A DNA stretch of 64,000 bases from CAYOOP01 sp964405685 (lineage in GTDB: Bacteria; Pseudomonadota; Alphaproteobacteria; Rickettsiales; SXRF01), in the NCBI GenBank assembly GCA_964405685.1, contig CAYOOP010000005.1, positions 110,063 to 174,062 of the forward strand. Direction: 5' to 3'. Positions 32,228 to 40,261 of the stretch are shown here, one piece after another (position 1 is the first letter of the stretch; each line of letters starts with the position of its first letter). The position numbers and the translations under genes are program-made. The notes beneath the pieces were generated by a model. The model was given only the letters and a program-made list of their open reading frames with translations. It did no database searches and was not told the origin of the DNA.

Positions 32228-33646
32228 ATGACCACATCCCCCATGAACAAAACAGGCACGCGCACGGAATCGGATTCGTTTGGCAATATCGAAGTTGCCT
32301 CCGACAAATATTGGGGTGCGCAGACGGAGCGTTCGCTTGGCAATTTTAAGATCGGCGTGCAGACGATGCCGTTGCCGCTCATTCATGCGTTTGGGATTTT
32401 GAAAGCTTCGGCGGCGAAGGTGAACATGCAGCTTGGTGTGCTTGATAAAACAATTGGTGAGACGATTGTGAAGGCGGCAACTGAAGTGGCCGACGGAAAG
32501 CTGGATGCGCATTTCCCGTTGGTGGTGTGGCAGACGGGTTCGGGTACGCAGACCAACATGAATGTGAATGAAGTGATTTCCAACCGCGCGATTGAGATGC
32601 TGGGTGGCGAGATGGGGTCCAAAAAACCCGTGCACCCGAATGACCATGTGAACATGGGGCAATCGAGTAACGATAGCTTTCCGACGGCGATGCATATTGC
32701 TGCGGTGCAAGAGGTGGAACACCGCTTACGTCCGGCGCTAAAACATTTGCACGCCGCGCTTGAGGCGAAGACGAAAGAGTTTAAAGACATCATCAAAATC
32801 GGCCGCACGCATTTGCAGGATGCAACGCCGCTGACGCTTGGCCAGGAATTTTCAGGCTATGCGGCGCAGATTGAATATCTACTGAAAGTGATCAGCTTGG
32901 ATGCAGCGGTGTACCCGGTGCTCGCGCTCGCGCAAGGCGGCACGGCGGTGGGCACGGGCCTAAACGCCAAAAAAGGGTTTGCGGAGGCGTTTGCGAAAGA
33001 AGTGGCGAGCGTGACGAAGCTGCCTTTCTTTTCTGCACCGAATAAGTTTTATGCATTGGCAACGCACGACCCGCTGGTGACGCTTTCGGGGTTGCTGAAT
33101 ACGGCCGCGACCGCGCTGATGAAAATTGCCAATGATATTCGCTTGTTGGGCTCGGGCCCGCGCTGCGGTATTGGTGAGTTGAGCCTGCCAGAAAATGAAC
33201 CGGGCTCTTCGATTATGCCGGGGAAAGTGAACCCAACGCAATCCGAAGCGATGACGATGGTTGCGGCGCAAGTGATGGGCAACAATGTGGCGGTGACGAT
33301 TGGCGGTTCCAATGGGCATTTTGAGCTCAACGTGTTCAAACCGGTGATCATCCACAACGTACTGCAGTCGATTCGCTTATTGGCGGATGCATGCGTGAGC
33401 TTTACGGATAATTGTGTGGTGGGCATTGAAGCCAACAAAGAACGTATCAACAAGCTGATGTATGAATCGCTGATGTTGGTGACGGCTTTGAATCCCCACA
33501 TCGGTTATGACAACGCCGCAAAGATCGCCAAAAAAGCGCACAAAGAAGGCACGAGTTTGAAAGAGGCGGGAATGGCGCTGGGCCTGCTTACCTCTGAGCA
33601 ATTCGACCAGTGGGTGAAGCCGGAATCCATGCTGGGCGAACGCTAA
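32228..33646 (+). CDS. fumC: class II fumarate hydratase
   Basis: Iron-free fumarase of the TCA cycle, 472 residues from the ATG at 32228; the frame opens earlier at a GTG, but those residues are not part of the family. Motifs: QTGSGTQTNMNVNEV, the catalytic GRTHLQDATPLTLGQE and the superfamily signature GSSIMPGKVNPTQ. The N-terminus TRTESDSFGNIEVASDKYWGA is standard. It is a single gene with a short gap behind the kinase operon. Confidence 0.97.
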   Translation: MTTSPMNKTGTRTESDSFGNIEVASDKYWGAQTERSLGNFKIGVQTMPLPLIHAFGILKASAAKVNMQLGVLDKTIGETIVKAATEVADGKLDAHFPLVVWQTGSGTQTNMNVNEVISNRAIEMLGGEMGSKKPVHPNDHVNMGQSSNDSFPTAMHIAAVQEVEHRLRPALKHLHAALEAKTKEFKDIIKIGRTHLQDATPLTLGQEFSGYAAQIEYLLKVISLDAAVYPVLALAQGGTAVGTGLNAKKGFAEAFAKEVASVTKLPFFSAPNKFYALATHDPLVTLSGLLNTAATALMKIANDIRLLGSGPRCGIGELSLPENEPGSSIMPGKVNPTQSEAMTMVAAQVMGNNVAVTIGGSNGHFELNVFKPVIIHNVLQSIRLLADACVSFTDNCVVGIEANKERINKLMYESLMLVTALNPHIGYDNAAKIAKKAHKEGTSLKEAGMALGLLTSEQFDQWVKPESMLGER

Positions 33647-33689
33647 ACAACCACTTGATTTTGCGACTAATCCATGATGTAAATGCACC

Positions 33690-36230
33690 ATGCGCTACGT
33701 CGACGAGAATGCTTCTAATCCCCGCGACTTCGTCCGCCGCCGGAAATTGCCGACGGTGTGGCAATACGTGCTCGTTTTCCTCGGATTCTATGGGTTGTTG
33801 ATCGGTACCTTTGTGGTGGCGGGCACCACGCTTAATTTCACGGTGATTACTCTGTTTTGGGTGGGCGCAATCGCGGCGCTTATTACGTTTACGATCCAAA
33901 CCTCGCGCGATATTGTACTCGCCACCGAATACCAAAACTCCATTTTTGCAAGTGCGGTTGGTATCCAATCGCTTTTTACTATCATCGCTCGTGAAGACGG
34001 GTCGGTGATTTATTTCGACAAGGCGTTGCAAAAAATGTTTCCGGGCTTTAGCCGGTTTACGCAGCGGGATGTCGGCAAGTTCTTAGAAATCGCTGGGGCG
34101 TCGCCAGCGCATACGGACAGTGTACTCACTGCGGTGACGTCGATGCAACATTTGCGCCAGTTGCTTGCGCTTAAGGATGGCAACGGCAATCCGGTGCAGG
34201 TGGTGCTCAACATCGAGCCGATTACGTACCCGGCTAAATTTGCGGTGTTGCGTGCACGGGAGTTTGTAGAGCGTGGAGGCGCGCCGAGCCACAGCGATAT
34301 GGACCGCATGGCACCGTATTTAAGCTTCTTGCGTCAGGTGGCGGATAAGCTGCCGCTTGCCGTGATTGCAACGGATGCGGCGGGCGCTATCAATTACATC
34401 AATGCGCAGGCGGAAACACTCATTGGGTATACGCAAGGAATGCTTGCGCAGGCGCAGGTGGCGCTGGGTTCGATTGTTCGGCCGAAGCAAGGCGAACTGC
34501 GAGTGTACAACGGTGAAGCGGTTATCACGGGCCGTAGTGGAGAAGCGTTCTCGGCGCTGGTTGATATCAGCACCGTGGGCGATGACCGCACGAAGCCTGA
34601 TGGTGTGGTGGCACTTATCTATCCGCCGCAACCCGTCACAACCGAAGCGATGGCTGCGCCGGTAGTTGCAGATAGCACGATGGTGCGCGCGAGTGTAGAA
34701 AATGTGGAAGACTTTATCGCCAATGCGCCGATTGCGATTGTGCGGGTCAGTGCGAGTGGCGCTATTGCCTATGCCAACCGCGCCTTCCACGACCTCACGC
34801 AGAATTCCCTGCGCCATCAATTGCCGCGCAACATTGTGGATATCGTGACGGAAAGCAAACGGGTAGAAGCCGCTGATCAGTTCCGTAAGATTCTCAATTT
34901 CCACGCACCTAAAACGGCGATTCCATTGGAATTTACGCTCCCCAACCGCGCGCAGGTCGCGGTGTCCATGTATGTCAGCAAGTTGGCGCCGGGTGAAACG
35001 GTGCTGTATTTGATTGACGTCACCGAGCAGAAAAATCTGGAGCTGCGCTTCTCGCACTCGCAGAAAATGCAAGCGGTGGGTCAGCTCGCAGGCGGTGTGG
35101 CGCACGACTTTAACAACTTGCTCACCGCGATGATCGGCTTCTGCGATCTGCTGCTGATGCGCCATCCGGCAGGGGATCAATCGTTTGCCGACATCATGCA
35201 GGTGAAGCAAAATGCCAACCGTGCGGCCAATTTGGTGCGCCAGTTGCTCGCCTTCTCGCGTCGCCAAACCTTGCAGCCGAAAATGTTGGACGCGACCGAT
35301 GTGCTGGCCGAGCTTTCGAATTTGATTCGCCGGTTGATCGGCGAAAACATCGAACTCAAAATGGTGCACGGCCGCAATCTTGGTATGATCAAGGCGGACC
35401 AAGGGCAGCTGGAGCAGGTGATCATCAACCTCGCAGTGAATGCGCGCGATGCGATGATAGGCGGTGGTGTGCTTTCGATTACGACGACACTGGCGATGGT
35501 GCAGGGCGACCATAACCTGCCGAGCGATTACATTGCGCCTTCTGAGGAAGATGCGGCGATTCCTGCGGGTGAATATATCGTGATTGAAGTTACTGATACC
35601 GGCACCGGTATTCCGCCGGATGTGGTACAGAAAATTTTTGAACCGTTCTTCTCCACCAAAGAAGTGGGCTCTGGTACTGGGCTTGGGTTATCCACGGTAT
35701 ATGGCATCATCAAGCAAACCGGCGGCAATATTTACGTGCGGAGCAAAGAAGGCCAGGGCACGTCGTTCTTCCTCTATTTCCCACGGTTCAAAGCCGAAGC
35801 AACCGAAGTGCGCGCGCAGGTGGATGCCGAAGCGGCGTCCGACAAGCAAGGCGGCGATTTGACTGGCATCGGCACGATTTTATTGGTGGAAGACGAAACG
35901 CCAGTGCGCACCTTCGCGGCACGGGCGCTCCGCAACAAAGGTTATACGGTGATGGAAGCCGATTGCGGCGAAACGGGGCTCGAGATGGTGCGCAACCACG
36001 GCACGTTTGATTTGATTATTACCGACGTGATCATGCCGGGCATGAACGGCCCTTCGATGATCGAGCGCATTATGCAAAATCATTCCGACATTAAAGTGAT
36101 CTTTATTTCCGGCTACGCCGAGGACGTGTTCATGCACAGTTACGGCGCTGAGCGCAGCTTCAATTTCCTCGCCAAACCTTTCACGCTGAAGCAGCTGGCG
36201 AGCAAGGTTAAAGAAGTGCTTTCGCGCTGA
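33690..36230 (+). CDS. cckA: hybrid histidine kinase CckA
   Basis: Cell-cycle kinase that starts the phosphorelay through ChpT to CtrA and CpdR. The 846 residues include two N-terminal membrane helices (about 26-46 and 52-70), a PAS-containing sensor region, and the highly conserved kinase core HSQKMQAVGQLAGGVAHDFN (His about 472) with IGFCDLLL and NANRAANLVRQLLAFSR. HATPase_c follows (GSGTGLGLSTVYGIIKQTGG), then a C-terminal receiver domain (LLVEDETPVRTFAARAL; phospho-acceptor Asp about 779 in LIITDVIMPG). The last third is typical of CckA across alphaproteobacteria. Its stop overlaps the start of the ceramidase-like gene (TGATG), an unusual partner. Confidence 0.93.
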   Translation: MRYVDENASNPRDFVRRRKLPTVWQYVLVFLGFYGLLIGTFVVAGTTLNFTVITLFWVGAIAALITFTIQTSRDIVLATEYQNSIFASAVGIQSLFTIIAREDGSVIYFDKALQKMFPGFSRFTQRDVGKFLEIAGASPAHTDSVLTAVTSMQHLRQLLALKDGNGNPVQVVLNIEPITYPAKFAVLRAREFVERGGAPSHSDMDRMAPYLSFLRQVADKLPLAVIATDAAGAINYINAQAETLIGYTQGMLAQAQVALGSIVRPKQGELRVYNGEAVITGRSGEAFSALVDISTVGDDRTKPDGVVALIYPPQPVTTEAMAAPVVADSTMVRASVENVEDFIANAPIAIVRVSASGAIAYANRAFHDLTQNSLRHQLPRNIVDIVTESKRVEAADQFRKILNFHAPKTAIPLEFTLPNRAQVAVSMYVSKLAPGETVLYLIDVTEQKNLELRFSHSQKMQAVGQLAGGVAHDFNNLLTAMIGFCDLLLMRHPAGDQSFADIMQVKQNANRAANLVRQLLAFSRRQTLQPKMLDATDVLAELSNLIRRLIGENIELKMVHGRNLGMIKADQGQLEQVIINLAVNARDAMIGGGVLSITTTLAMVQGDHNLPSDYIAPSEEDAAIPAGEYIVIEVTDTGTGIPPDVVQKIFEPFFSTKEVGSGTGLGLSTVYGIIKQTGGNIYVRSKEGQGTSFFLYFPRFKAEATEVRAQVDAEAASDKQGGDLTGIGTILLVEDETPVRTFAARALRNKGYTVMEADCGETGLEMVRNHGTFDLIITDVIMPGMNGPSMIERIMQNHSDIKVIFISGYAEDVFMHSYGAERSFNFLAKPFTLKQLASKVKEVLSR

Positions 36231-36853
36231 TGTGGAATGGCCCGGTCGATAATTATTGCGAACGTTTGACGCCAGATTTGCTGGCGGAGCCGCTTAATTT
36301 TGTAAGTAACGCAGCGTTTTTAATCGCGGCCTATGCTTTATGGAAATTGTATCGCAAGCAACCTCAACGCGCGCCGCTAGTTTTGTTGCTGATTGTGCTC
36401 ATTGCCGTGGTCGGGGTGGGCAGTGCGTTGTTTCACTCGTTTGGCAATACGCTGACGCTGTTTATGGATATCGTTCCCATTCTTGTGTTCCTCTCCACTT
36501 ATGTTTTTGCCTATGTACGGTTGATGTTACAAAAATCGGTGGGGATGGCTTGGGGTGCGATGGTGTTGTTTGTGCTGCTTAATACCTATGCTGTAGCGGC
36601 GATTCCTGCGTCTTATCAGTTTAACGGAACGTCGGGTTATTTTGTTGCTTATGTGGTGCTGATTCTGATGGCGATGAAATATACGCCGCTTTGGTGCGCG
36701 GTGACAATTTTTACGGTGTCGATGGTGTTTCGCAGCCTTGATATGCAGCTGTGCGATGCATGGCCGTTGGGCACGCATTTCTTGTGGCACGCGCTCAATG
36801 GCATCACGCTCTATCTGGCGGTGAAAGCATTGATGGGAAAGCCCGCCACATGA
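36230..36853 (+). CDS. ceramidase-like (CREST-type) membrane protein
   Basis: 207 residues, about seven membrane helices. Conserved polar positions of alkaline ceramidase and related CREST hydrolases are present: NYCERL and LAEPLNFVSNAAFL, then GSALFHSFGN (His), FMDIVPI (Asp) and the C-terminal GTHFLWHALNG (two His). These residues bind zinc in the family. The substrate could be a ceramide or another amide lipid, but the family is broad. It is translationally coupled to cckA upstream and to bioD downstream (four-base ATGA overlap). Confidence 0.8.
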   Translation: MWNGPVDNYCERLTPDLLAEPLNFVSNAAFLIAAYALWKLYRKQPQRAPLVLLLIVLIAVVGVGSALFHSFGNTLTLFMDIVPILVFLSTYVFAYVRLMLQKSVGMAWGAMVLFVLLNTYAVAAIPASYQFNGTSGYFVAYVVLILMAMKYTPLWCAVTIFTVSMVFRSLDMQLCDAWPLGTHFLWHALNGITLYLAVKALMGKPAT

Positions 36854-37515
36854 GCACGTTTTTTATCACCTCCAGCGGTACCGGCGTGGGTAAAACCTTG
36901 GTGACAGCAGCACTGGTGCACCAGCTTAAAGGGCAGGGCGTGGTGGCGCTTAAACCGGTGATTAGCGGATATGATGCGACGGATGAAACATCAGACACCG
37001 CGGTGTTGCTAAAAGCACAAGGCCTTGCCGCGACGCCGGAGAATATTCACCGCGTTTCGCCGTTTCGGCTTAAAGCCCCGCTTTCACCGAATATCGCCGC
37101 AGAGCGCGAAGGCAAAACACTGGCGCTGGCGGATATTGTTGCGCATTGCCAGGGAGAAAAAGGTGCGTGTATTACGTTGATAGAAGGCGTAGGCGGGGTG
37201 ATGGCACCGCTCAATAATCGTGCGACGGTGCTTGATTGGATGCATGCGCTAAAGGCACCGGTGATCTTGGTGGTGGGGAGTTATTTGGGGTCCATTAGCC
37301 ATGCACTCACCGCTTTTGCTGCGCTGCAACAAAAAGAGATAAAAATTGCAGGGGTGGTGGTAAGTCAATCGCTCGAAGAGCCACTGCCGCTGGCGGAAAC
37401 GGTGCAGACATTGCAGCAATTCATAGCAGTGCCAATGGTCACATTGCCGCGCGTGAACGTGTCGCCTGCGTATCAACATTGTCCGGAGTTGGTGGGGTTA
37501 TGCAAAAACTTCTAG
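36850..37515 (+). CDS. bioD: dethiobiotin synthetase
   Basis: Forms the ureido ring of dethiobiotin from 7,8-diaminopelargonate, CO2 and ATP. From the ATG at 36850 it is 221 residues; the frame opens 99 bases earlier inside the ceramidase-like gene. Motifs: P-loop SSGTGVGKTLVTAAL, KPVISGYD, and EGVGGVMAPLNN. No other biotin genes except birA (54.5 kb) are in the window. The gene overlaps the ceramidase-like gene by four bases and the RDD gene by 16 bases, so cckA, ceramidase, bioD and RDD form one coupled run. Confidence 0.92.
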   Translation: MSTFFITSSGTGVGKTLVTAALVHQLKGQGVVALKPVISGYDATDETSDTAVLLKAQGLAATPENIHRVSPFRLKAPLSPNIAAEREGKTLALADIVAHCQGEKGACITLIEGVGGVMAPLNNRATVLDWMHALKAPVILVVGSYLGSISHALTAFAALQQKEIKIAGVVVSQSLEEPLPLAETVQTLQQFIAVPMVTLPRVNVSPAYQHCPELVGLCKNF

Positions 37516-38033
37516 AGCTCTTAAACAGGGCCGAAGCTTTTAGCAAAAAACAGCGCGAGCGGGCGCGGGAGCGCCGCAAACGGCCGATGTCGCCGTTTGG
37601 TGTAGGCTATGGCTCGTTTCATGAACGCATGATTGCGGCGATGGTCGATTTGCTGCTGGTTAGTTTCGTGACGACGCCGCTGATGCAGCCTCCCATCAAC
37701 GCGGAGGTCTGGGCGATGAATTCCTTGGTGCAAGCGGTGGTGATTGGAACGTATTGCCTCACCTGGTGGTATTTCTACGCGGCGACGCCGGGGAAGATGA
37801 TTTTCCGTCTGCACATCGTCGATATGAAAACCGGATTGCCGATCAAGCGCCCGCAGGCAATGAAGCGTATCGTGGCCTACGTGCTATCCACGGTTTCTAT
37901 CATCGGGATTTTCTGGATGCTATGGAACAAAGACCGTCGTTGTCTGCATGATCTTATCGCAGAAACGGCGGTGGTGAAACGGCCAAAAACGTCATTGCGA
38001 GGAGGTGAAACCGACGCGGCAATCCAGCCCTGA
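37500..38033 (+). CDS. RDD-family membrane protein with a repeat-derived C-terminus
   Basis: 177 residues from the ATG at 37500 (MQKLLELLNRAEAF). The RDD domain shows GSFHERMIAAMVDLLLVSFV, YCLTWWYFYAATPGKMIFRL and WNKDRRCLHDLIAETAVV, with about three membrane helices. RDD proteins are membrane proteins of mixed or unknown roles, some of them ion exchangers. The last 14 residues (TSLRGGETDAAIQP) and the stop codon come from repeat R1 at 37990, so the original C-terminus probably ended shortly after the AETAVVKR stretch. Confidence 0.82.
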   Translation: MQKLLELLNRAEAFSKKQRERARERRKRPMSPFGVGYGSFHERMIAAMVDLLLVSFVTTPLMQPPINAEVWAMNSLVQAVVIGTYCLTWWYFYAATPGKMIFRLHIVDMKTGLPIKRPQAMKRIVAYVLSTVSIIGIFWMLWNKDRRCLHDLIAETAVVKRPKTSLRGGETDAAIQP

Positions 38034-38083
38034 GGCTAGGAGAGATTCTGGATTGCTTCGTCGCTACGCTTCTCGCAATGACG
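37990..38083. repeat. dispersed palindromic repeat, family R1
   Basis: Near-perfect ends CGTCATTGCGAGGAGG and CTTCTCGCAATGACG, inner arms GCAATCCAG and CTGGATTGC. It lies between the RDD gene and tatA, supplies the RDD C-terminus and abuts the tatA stop codon. Confidence 0.9.
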
Positions 38084-38084
38084 T

Positions 38085-38255
38085 TTATTTTTTCTCAGAA
38101 TCCTGCGTAATGGTCTTGTCGTCTTCCTTCAGGCCCTCGCGCAAGTTGCGCACGCCTTTGCCGATGTCGCCCATCACGCGCGGGAGTTTGCCGGCGCCGA
38201 AGATGACGAAGATGATGATCAGCAGCAGTAGCAAGTGTGAGAAGCTCATGCCCAT
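38085..38255 (-). CDS. tatA: twin-arginine translocase subunit TatA
   Basis: A 56-residue gene read by hand. MGMSFSHLLLLLIIIFVIFG forms the N-terminal membrane helix, followed by the FGAGKLP hinge and the amphipathic helix PRVMGDIGKGVRNLREGLKE; the tail is charged (DDKTITQDSEKK). TatA oligomers form the pore that exports folded proteins. GGAGG lies four bases before the first ATG at 38255; a second ATG at 38249 is also possible. tatB and tatC are not next to it. The stop codon is next to repeat R1. Confidence 0.92.
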   Translation of the reverse strand: MGMSFSHLLLLLIIIFVIFGAGKLPRVMGDIGKGVRNLREGLKEDDKTITQDSEKK

Positions 38256-38320
38256 AAGGCCTCCTGGTAATGTTTCGTTAAACGTCCCCTGCTATATAAC
38301 GTAAGCAAAGGGGTTCACCA

Positions 38321-38812
38321 ATGATTTTATTTGCCGCTTTGGTTCTGCTGATGGTGCTGGTGGTGGTGTATGACGCCACGCGCTATATTATTCCCAATTG
38401 GCTCAATGGCCTGGTGTTACTGCTATACCCGTTCCATGTAGCGACCGCAACGGTTGCGATCGACTGGCGGATGGCCTTGCTTGGCATGCTGGTGATGTTT
38501 GTGGTCGGGTTTTTCACGTATGCGATGAAGTGGATGGGCGCGGGGGATGTGAAGCTCTTAGCCGCACTCGCGCCCTGGGTTGGCTGGGGGAAGGGTTTGC
38601 TTGAATATGCGCTTTATGTGGCCGTTGCCGGAGGCGCGCTTTCGCTGGCGCTGATACTGATCCGCAAGCTCATCCCCTGGATCATGAAATTGCCCGACCA
38701 CCCCTACACTAAAATACTTCGTGAAGGTTCGCCTGTGCCTTATGGCCTGGCAATCGCCGGGGTTTTCCTCGGGTTTTTATTGACCGCGCGCATTCCGGGA
38801 ATCGCGTACTAA
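38321..38812 (+). CDS. A24-family prepilin peptidase, CpaA-like
   Basis: Inner-membrane aspartyl protease that trims leader peptides of Flp/Tad pilins. The 163 residues contain about five membrane helices and the two catalytic aspartates in YDATRYIIPNWL (near residue 18) and GAGDVKLLAAL (near residue 73). It lacks the methyltransferase domain of PilD, as CpaA/TadV proteins do. No pilin or other tad gene is in the window. It is divergent from tatA and followed by the Pho-box-like promoter of the next gene. Confidence 0.9.
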   Translation: MILFAALVLLMVLVVVYDATRYIIPNWLNGLVLLLYPFHVATATVAIDWRMALLGMLVMFVVGFFTYAMKWMGAGDVKLLAALAPWVGWGKGLLEYALYVAVAGGALSLALILIRKLIPWIMKLPDHPYTKILREGSPVPYGLAIAGVFLGFLLTARIPGIAY

Positions 38813-38818
38813 CCCCAT

Positions 38819-38836
38819 TTGTCATCATATTGTAAC
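38819..38836 (+). promoter_or_regulatory. Pho-box-like site
   Basis: TTGTCAT-CATA-TTGTAAC: two half-sites 11 bases apart, each with one or two differences from CTGTCAY. TACTAT at 38845-38850 could be the -10 element. The inner edge is 84 bases before the ATG at 38921, a similar distance to the three other sites. Confidence 0.5.
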
Positions 38837-38920
38837 TTTCCTTTTACTATCGGTTGGTGCATTGCCTATAGGCGTGCCAAGATTTCTGGGGCTAATTAAT
38901 AACAAAATTGAGGGGATACT

Positions 38921-40255
38921 ATGTTTACAACTACAGAAACATTTGCCGTTCCAGCCGATAAAATGACCGCTGCGGCAACGCTGCCAACTGATTGGCAGGA
39001 AGCCACACTGATTGGCCGCGTTATGACTAAGGATGGTCCATCTGTTGTATTTGTGCGTGAGGACGGTAAGGTAGTGGATATTACCAAATCCTATCCAACC
39101 ACCACCGATTTATTTGAAGAAGAAGACCCTGCGGCACAGGCACGTCGTGCAGCACTTACGGGACAGGTGATTGGTAATGTTGATGATATTATTGCAAACT
39201 CTTCTGTGCGCGATCCCAATAAGCCTTATATGCTCGCTCCCACAGACTATCAGGAAATACACGCTGCCGGTGTTACCTTTACGAAGTCCATGATTGAGCG
39301 GATTATTGAGGAGGCAGCAACACTAAAAGCGACGGGCCCCGATGGTAAGATTGATGATGCCAAATTGGACACGCTACGCGACGAAATTAATGCACAAGTC
39401 CAAGCAATCGTAGGAGAAGGAAAGAAATTCTCTGATGTAAAACCAGGTTCTCCTGAAGCTATTAGAATATTGCAAGAAATGCTAAAGCAAGGCATCTCCA
39501 AACATTACCCTCAAGTTGGACTGGGTGAAGAGGGTGAAGAATTTTGTAAAGCGGTGACTGCCGTGGGGCATGGTGCACAAGCAGGATATACGACTCCAAA
39601 AGAGGGCATTGATTCTTGGGTTAACCCCGAACCGGAAGTGGTCCTTGTTGCCAACTCAAAAGGAAAGATTGTTGGTGCTGCAGCAGGTAACGATGGTAAT
39701 GACAGGGACAAAGAGGGCAGATCACTGGCCTATCTATACCGTGCCAAAGTTGTCAATGGCAGCACAGTCATTGGCCCGTTTATTCGCGTATTTGATAAAG
39801 ATTTTAATCTGGATTCAATCCGTAACACGGAGGTTTCACTGAAAGTAACACGTCAAGATGGCAGTGTTAAATTTGAAGGCAAAAACAGAATGGGTGAGAT
39901 GACACGCGAGCCGAAAGATATTGTAGCCGCCGCCTTTGATGCGGAACGCCAACACCCCGAAGGGTTAGCCATATTCTTAGGCACGTCGATTATTCCTGAA
40001 AAAGATGACAGAGGAAATAAATTCACTCATGAACCTGGCGATATCGTGACTATTGGAACGCCTGAACTTGGTCATTTTACCAATGTTATGCTGCCCGCTA
40101 ATAGAGTGCAGGGTTTAGAACAAGGACCCTTGGCGCGTGCTCGTAACCTTGCCCAACGTAATTTGCTGCTACAAGAAACCCTACAAAAAACCACGTCTTA
40201 TGCCGAAAATTGGGGTAGCAAACGCGGCGATGATTTAGCGGTGCATCTTTTGTAA
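38921..40255 (+). CDS. unknown protein behind a Pho-box-like promoter
   Basis: 444 residues, not recognised. Hydrophilic, acidic, no signal peptide or membrane segment. Features are an early TLIGRVMTKDGPSVVFVREDG strand-like block, an acidic EEEDPAAQARR linker, a mixed central domain with ILVANSKGKIVGAAAG-like strands (the text reads VVLVANSKGKIVGAAAGNDG), and a helical, Arg/Gln/Leu-rich end. GAGGGG five bases before the ATG gives a strong start. It does not carry the GGGTITGP tail of the proteins at 8651 and 10318. It stands alone between the prepilin peptidase and the convergent AsmA gene. Confidence 0.65.
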   Translation: MFTTTETFAVPADKMTAAATLPTDWQEATLIGRVMTKDGPSVVFVREDGKVVDITKSYPTTTDLFEEEDPAAQARRAALTGQVIGNVDDIIANSSVRDPNKPYMLAPTDYQEIHAAGVTFTKSMIERIIEEAATLKATGPDGKIDDAKLDTLRDEINAQVQAIVGEGKKFSDVKPGSPEAIRILQEMLKQGISKHYPQVGLGEEGEEFCKAVTAVGHGAQAGYTTPKEGIDSWVNPEPEVVLVANSKGKIVGAAAGNDGNDRDKEGRSLAYLYRAKVVNGSTVIGPFIRVFDKDFNLDSIRNTEVSLKVTRQDGSVKFEGKNRMGEMTREPKDIVAAAFDAERQHPEGLAIFLGTSIIPEKDDRGNKFTHEPGDIVTIGTPELGHFTNVMLPANRVQGLEQGPLARARNLAQRNLLLQETLQKTTSYAENWGSKRGDDLAVHLL

Positions 40256-40261
40256 TACCGT

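Noticed and set aside
34320..35513. Long open frame (397 codons) on the minus strand opposite cckA
   Set aside because: It is the antisense shadow of a strongly conserved kinase core. The product is rich in His/Arg, as expected from the complementary strand of a biased gene, and matches no family.
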